Positions 5,799 through 7,302 of a stretch of 7,302 bases of DNA are shown here, in pieces (position 1 is the first letter of the stretch; every line of letters begins with the position of its first letter). The position numbers were made by a program, and so were the translations under genes. Under the pieces are notes generated by a model. The model did not search any database. It was given only the letters and a program-made list of their open reading frames with translations, and had not been told where the DNA came from. This DNA is from an uncultured Clostridia bacterium. GTDB taxonomy: Bacteria > Bacillota > Clostridia > Oscillospirales > Acutalibacteraceae. The stretch is taken from NCBI GenBank assembly GCA_946626015.1, contig CAMOTT010000103.1, positions 1 through 7,302 of the forward strand, written 5' to 3'.

Positions 5799-7302
5799 AC
5801 TTCAGCTATGCCCTCGCCTCCGACAACTGTCTGAAAGATATAAACCTTACGGTAAACCGCGGGGAATATATAGTTATCTGCGGCAAAAGCGGCTGCGGCA
5901 AGACCACACTGCTCCGTCAGCTCAAGCCTGCCATAGCCCCAAAGGGCAAAAGGGAGGGCGTAATACTCTTCTGCGGCGAAAGCATTGACGATCTGCCCCT
6001 GCGCGTCTCCACCGAAAAAATAGGCTTTGTCATGCAGGATCCTGAAAATCAGGCCGTCACAGACAAGGTGTGGCACGAGCTTGCCTTCGGGCTGGAAAAC
6101 CTTGGGCTCGGCACAGCTGAAATACGCCTGCGCATATCGGAAATGACCGCCTGTTTCGGTATTGACGGTCTGCTGGACAAAAACGTCAACGACCTTTCCG
6201 GCGGCCAGCTCCAGCTCCTGAACCTTGCCGCCGTGATGGCAATGCACCCGGAGGTGCTTATCCTGGACGAGCCCACGTCACAGCTTGACCCTGTTTCCGC
6301 GCAGAGCTTTTTCGATATCCTCAACCGCATAAACAAGGATATGGGCATCACAGTGATCCTCACCGAACACCGACTTGAGAACGTATTCGCGGAGGCTGAC
6401 AAAATAATAGTTATGGACGAGGGCAGGATCATTGCTGCTGAAGCACCCTGTGATCTGGGCGAAAAACGGGATATCCTGCCGGAGCTTGTCAAGCTGAGCC
6501 TGCCTGCGGCAATGCGCATATTTTTTGCCGTGGAGCCCAAGGGCAAGGCTCCCGTCTCGGTACGTCAGGGCAGACGTTGGCTGGAAACAAAGGAGGCACT
6601 GCCGGAGCTGCCGGATAACGGCGCGGCAATATGCGACACCGCCGCCGTAAGGCTCAAGAACATTTCTTTCCGGTACAATAAAAACGACAAGGATGTTATC
6701 TCAAACCTTACCGCAAGCATCCCGACAGGCAGTATTTACAGCCTGCTGGGCTCAAACGGCGCCGGAAAAACCACACTGGCAAAAATCATTGCCGGTATTG
6801 AAAAGCCCTATTCCGGCAAAATAAAGCTCAACGGCAAGGTGGTGATCATGCCCCAGAACGTACACGCACTGCTCACGGAGAAAACAGGCCGTGAGGAACT
6901 TTACAACGTCTGTGGCGAAGATGAAGCCGTCAAGCGTATCTCAGAGCTCACCCAAACGGCTCAGCTTCTGGACAAAAACCCGTGGGATATCAGCGGCGGC
7001 GAACAGCAGCGCCTTGCCATTGCAAAAGCCCTGCTGTGCCCGGGAGATATTTATATATTCGACGAGCCCACAAAGGGCATGGATATGGAGTTCAAAACCG
7101 TTTTCGCGGATATTATATCCGAACTGAAAGCCAAGGGCAAAACCGTCATTATCATATCCCACGATATAGAATTCTGCGCAAAAAATTCCGACCTGTGCGC
7201 CCTTGTGTTTGACGGAGATATCTCCGCCGGGGGTACGGCTCGTGAATTTTTCTCAAGGAACCATTTTTACACAACTGCCGCCAACAGGATATCAAGAGGA
7301 TT
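5771..7302 (+). CDS. Fused two-domain ECF-type ABC ATPase (3' end outside window)
   Basis: The frame is open from ATG 5771, with AAGGAGG (5757-5763) 7 nt upstream, to the window edge: 510 codons and still running. It holds two complete ABC ATPase domains in one chain, equivalent to EcfA1 plus EcfA2. Domain 1: Walker A GKSGCGKTT (38-46), Q-loop MQDPENQ (88-94), signature LSGGQ (142-146), Walker B VLILDEPTS (162-170), switch TEH (H200). Domain 2: Walker A GSNGAGKTT (327-335), Q-loop MPQN (360-363), signature ISGGEQQR (407-414), Walker B IYIFDEPTKGMD, switch SHD (H464). All catalytic residues are present in both. The linker is about residues 225-300. Such fusions are known in YkoD-type and clostridial ECF modules. 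It should pair with the EcfT encoded just before it to power uptake, probably of a corrinoid given the riboswitch. Little of the protein is likely missing. Confidence 0.95.
   Translation, partial: MEQIKIKDLNFSYALASDNCLKDINLTVNRGEYIVICGKSGCGKTTLLRQLKPAIAPKGKREGVILFCGESIDDLPLRVSTEKIGFVMQDPENQAVTDKVWHELAFGLENLGLGTAEIRLRISEMTACFGIDGLLDKNVNDLSGGQLQLLNLAAVMAMHPEVLILDEPTSQLDPVSAQSFFDILNRINKDMGITVILTEHRLENVFAEADKIIVMDEGRIIAAEAPCDLGEKRDILPELVKLSLPAAMRIFFAVEPKGKAPVSVRQGRRWLETKEALPELPDNGAAICDTAAVRLKNISFRYNKNDKDVISNLTASIPTGSIYSLLGSNGAGKTTLAKIIAGIEKPYSGKIKLNGKVVIMPQNVHALLTEKTGREELYNVCGEDEAVKRISELTQTAQLLDKNPWDISGGEQQRLAIAKALLCPGDIYIFDEPTKGMDMEFKTVFADIISELKAKGKTVIIISHDIEFCAKNSDLCALVFDGDISAGGTAREFFSRNHFYTTAANRISRG

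Noticed and set aside
5717..6546. Overlapping minus-strand frames across the ATPase gene
   Set aside because: They are antisense to intact Walker A, signature and Walker B motifs and lack SD sites or recognisable motifs.
1..7302. CRISPR arrays, tRNA/rRNA genes, insertion sequences or attachment sites
   Set aside because: No spaced direct repeats, no cloverleaf or rRNA-like sequence, and no transposase or integrase motifs were seen on either strand.

Overview
This window looks like chromosome of a spore-forming Firmicute of the class Clostridia, most likely a gut Ruminococcaceae/Oscillospiraceae-type organism. Evidence for this is the start of a germination protease gene (gpr, a spore-former marker) divergent from rpsT, strong AAGGAGG ribosome binding sites, a cobalamin riboswitch, and secreted proteins with Gram-positive style signal peptides. 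The genus cannot be fixed from sequence reading alone.

Layout. Positions 1-293 (minus strand) hold the first 97 codons of gpr, cut by the window edge. Positions 294-488 are a divergent intergenic region with a good sigma-A promoter for rpsT, a perfect 13-bp inverted repeat over its -35 box, and a hairpin in the gpr leader. rpsT (489-734) ends in a classic terminator. Positions 735-1027 carry no gene. They contain that terminator, a probable promoter framed by an inverted repeat, and a compact cobalamin riboswitch whose expression platform ends in a terminator-like hairpin that includes the next gene's Shine-Dalgarno sequence.

From 1028 to the right edge runs one tightly packed plus-strand operon under the riboswitch: (a) an 84-aa basic protein with a homing-endonuclease-associated (HNH-repeat-like) motif; (b) a 739-aa secreted multidomain protein with an N-terminal surface domain, a Big_2 Ig-like domain and a DUF4430/transcobalamin-like C-terminal region; (c) a 443-aa secreted PQQ-type beta-propeller; (d) an EcfT-type transmembrane protein; (e) a tandem-fused ECF-type ABC ATPase, open at the right edge. 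Gene gaps are 15 nt or less, or the genes overlap.

Interpretation (inference). The riboswitch ties the operon to vitamin B12/corrinoid. The ECF T and A components give the energised import machinery. The two secreted proteins are good candidates for extracellular corrinoid capture and delivery, loosely analogous to the BtuG beta-propeller of Bacteroidetes but in a single-membrane organism. No S (substrate-binding membrane) component is visible; it would be expected just downstream or elsewhere in the genome. This combined capture-plus-ECF operon is the most notable content of the window.
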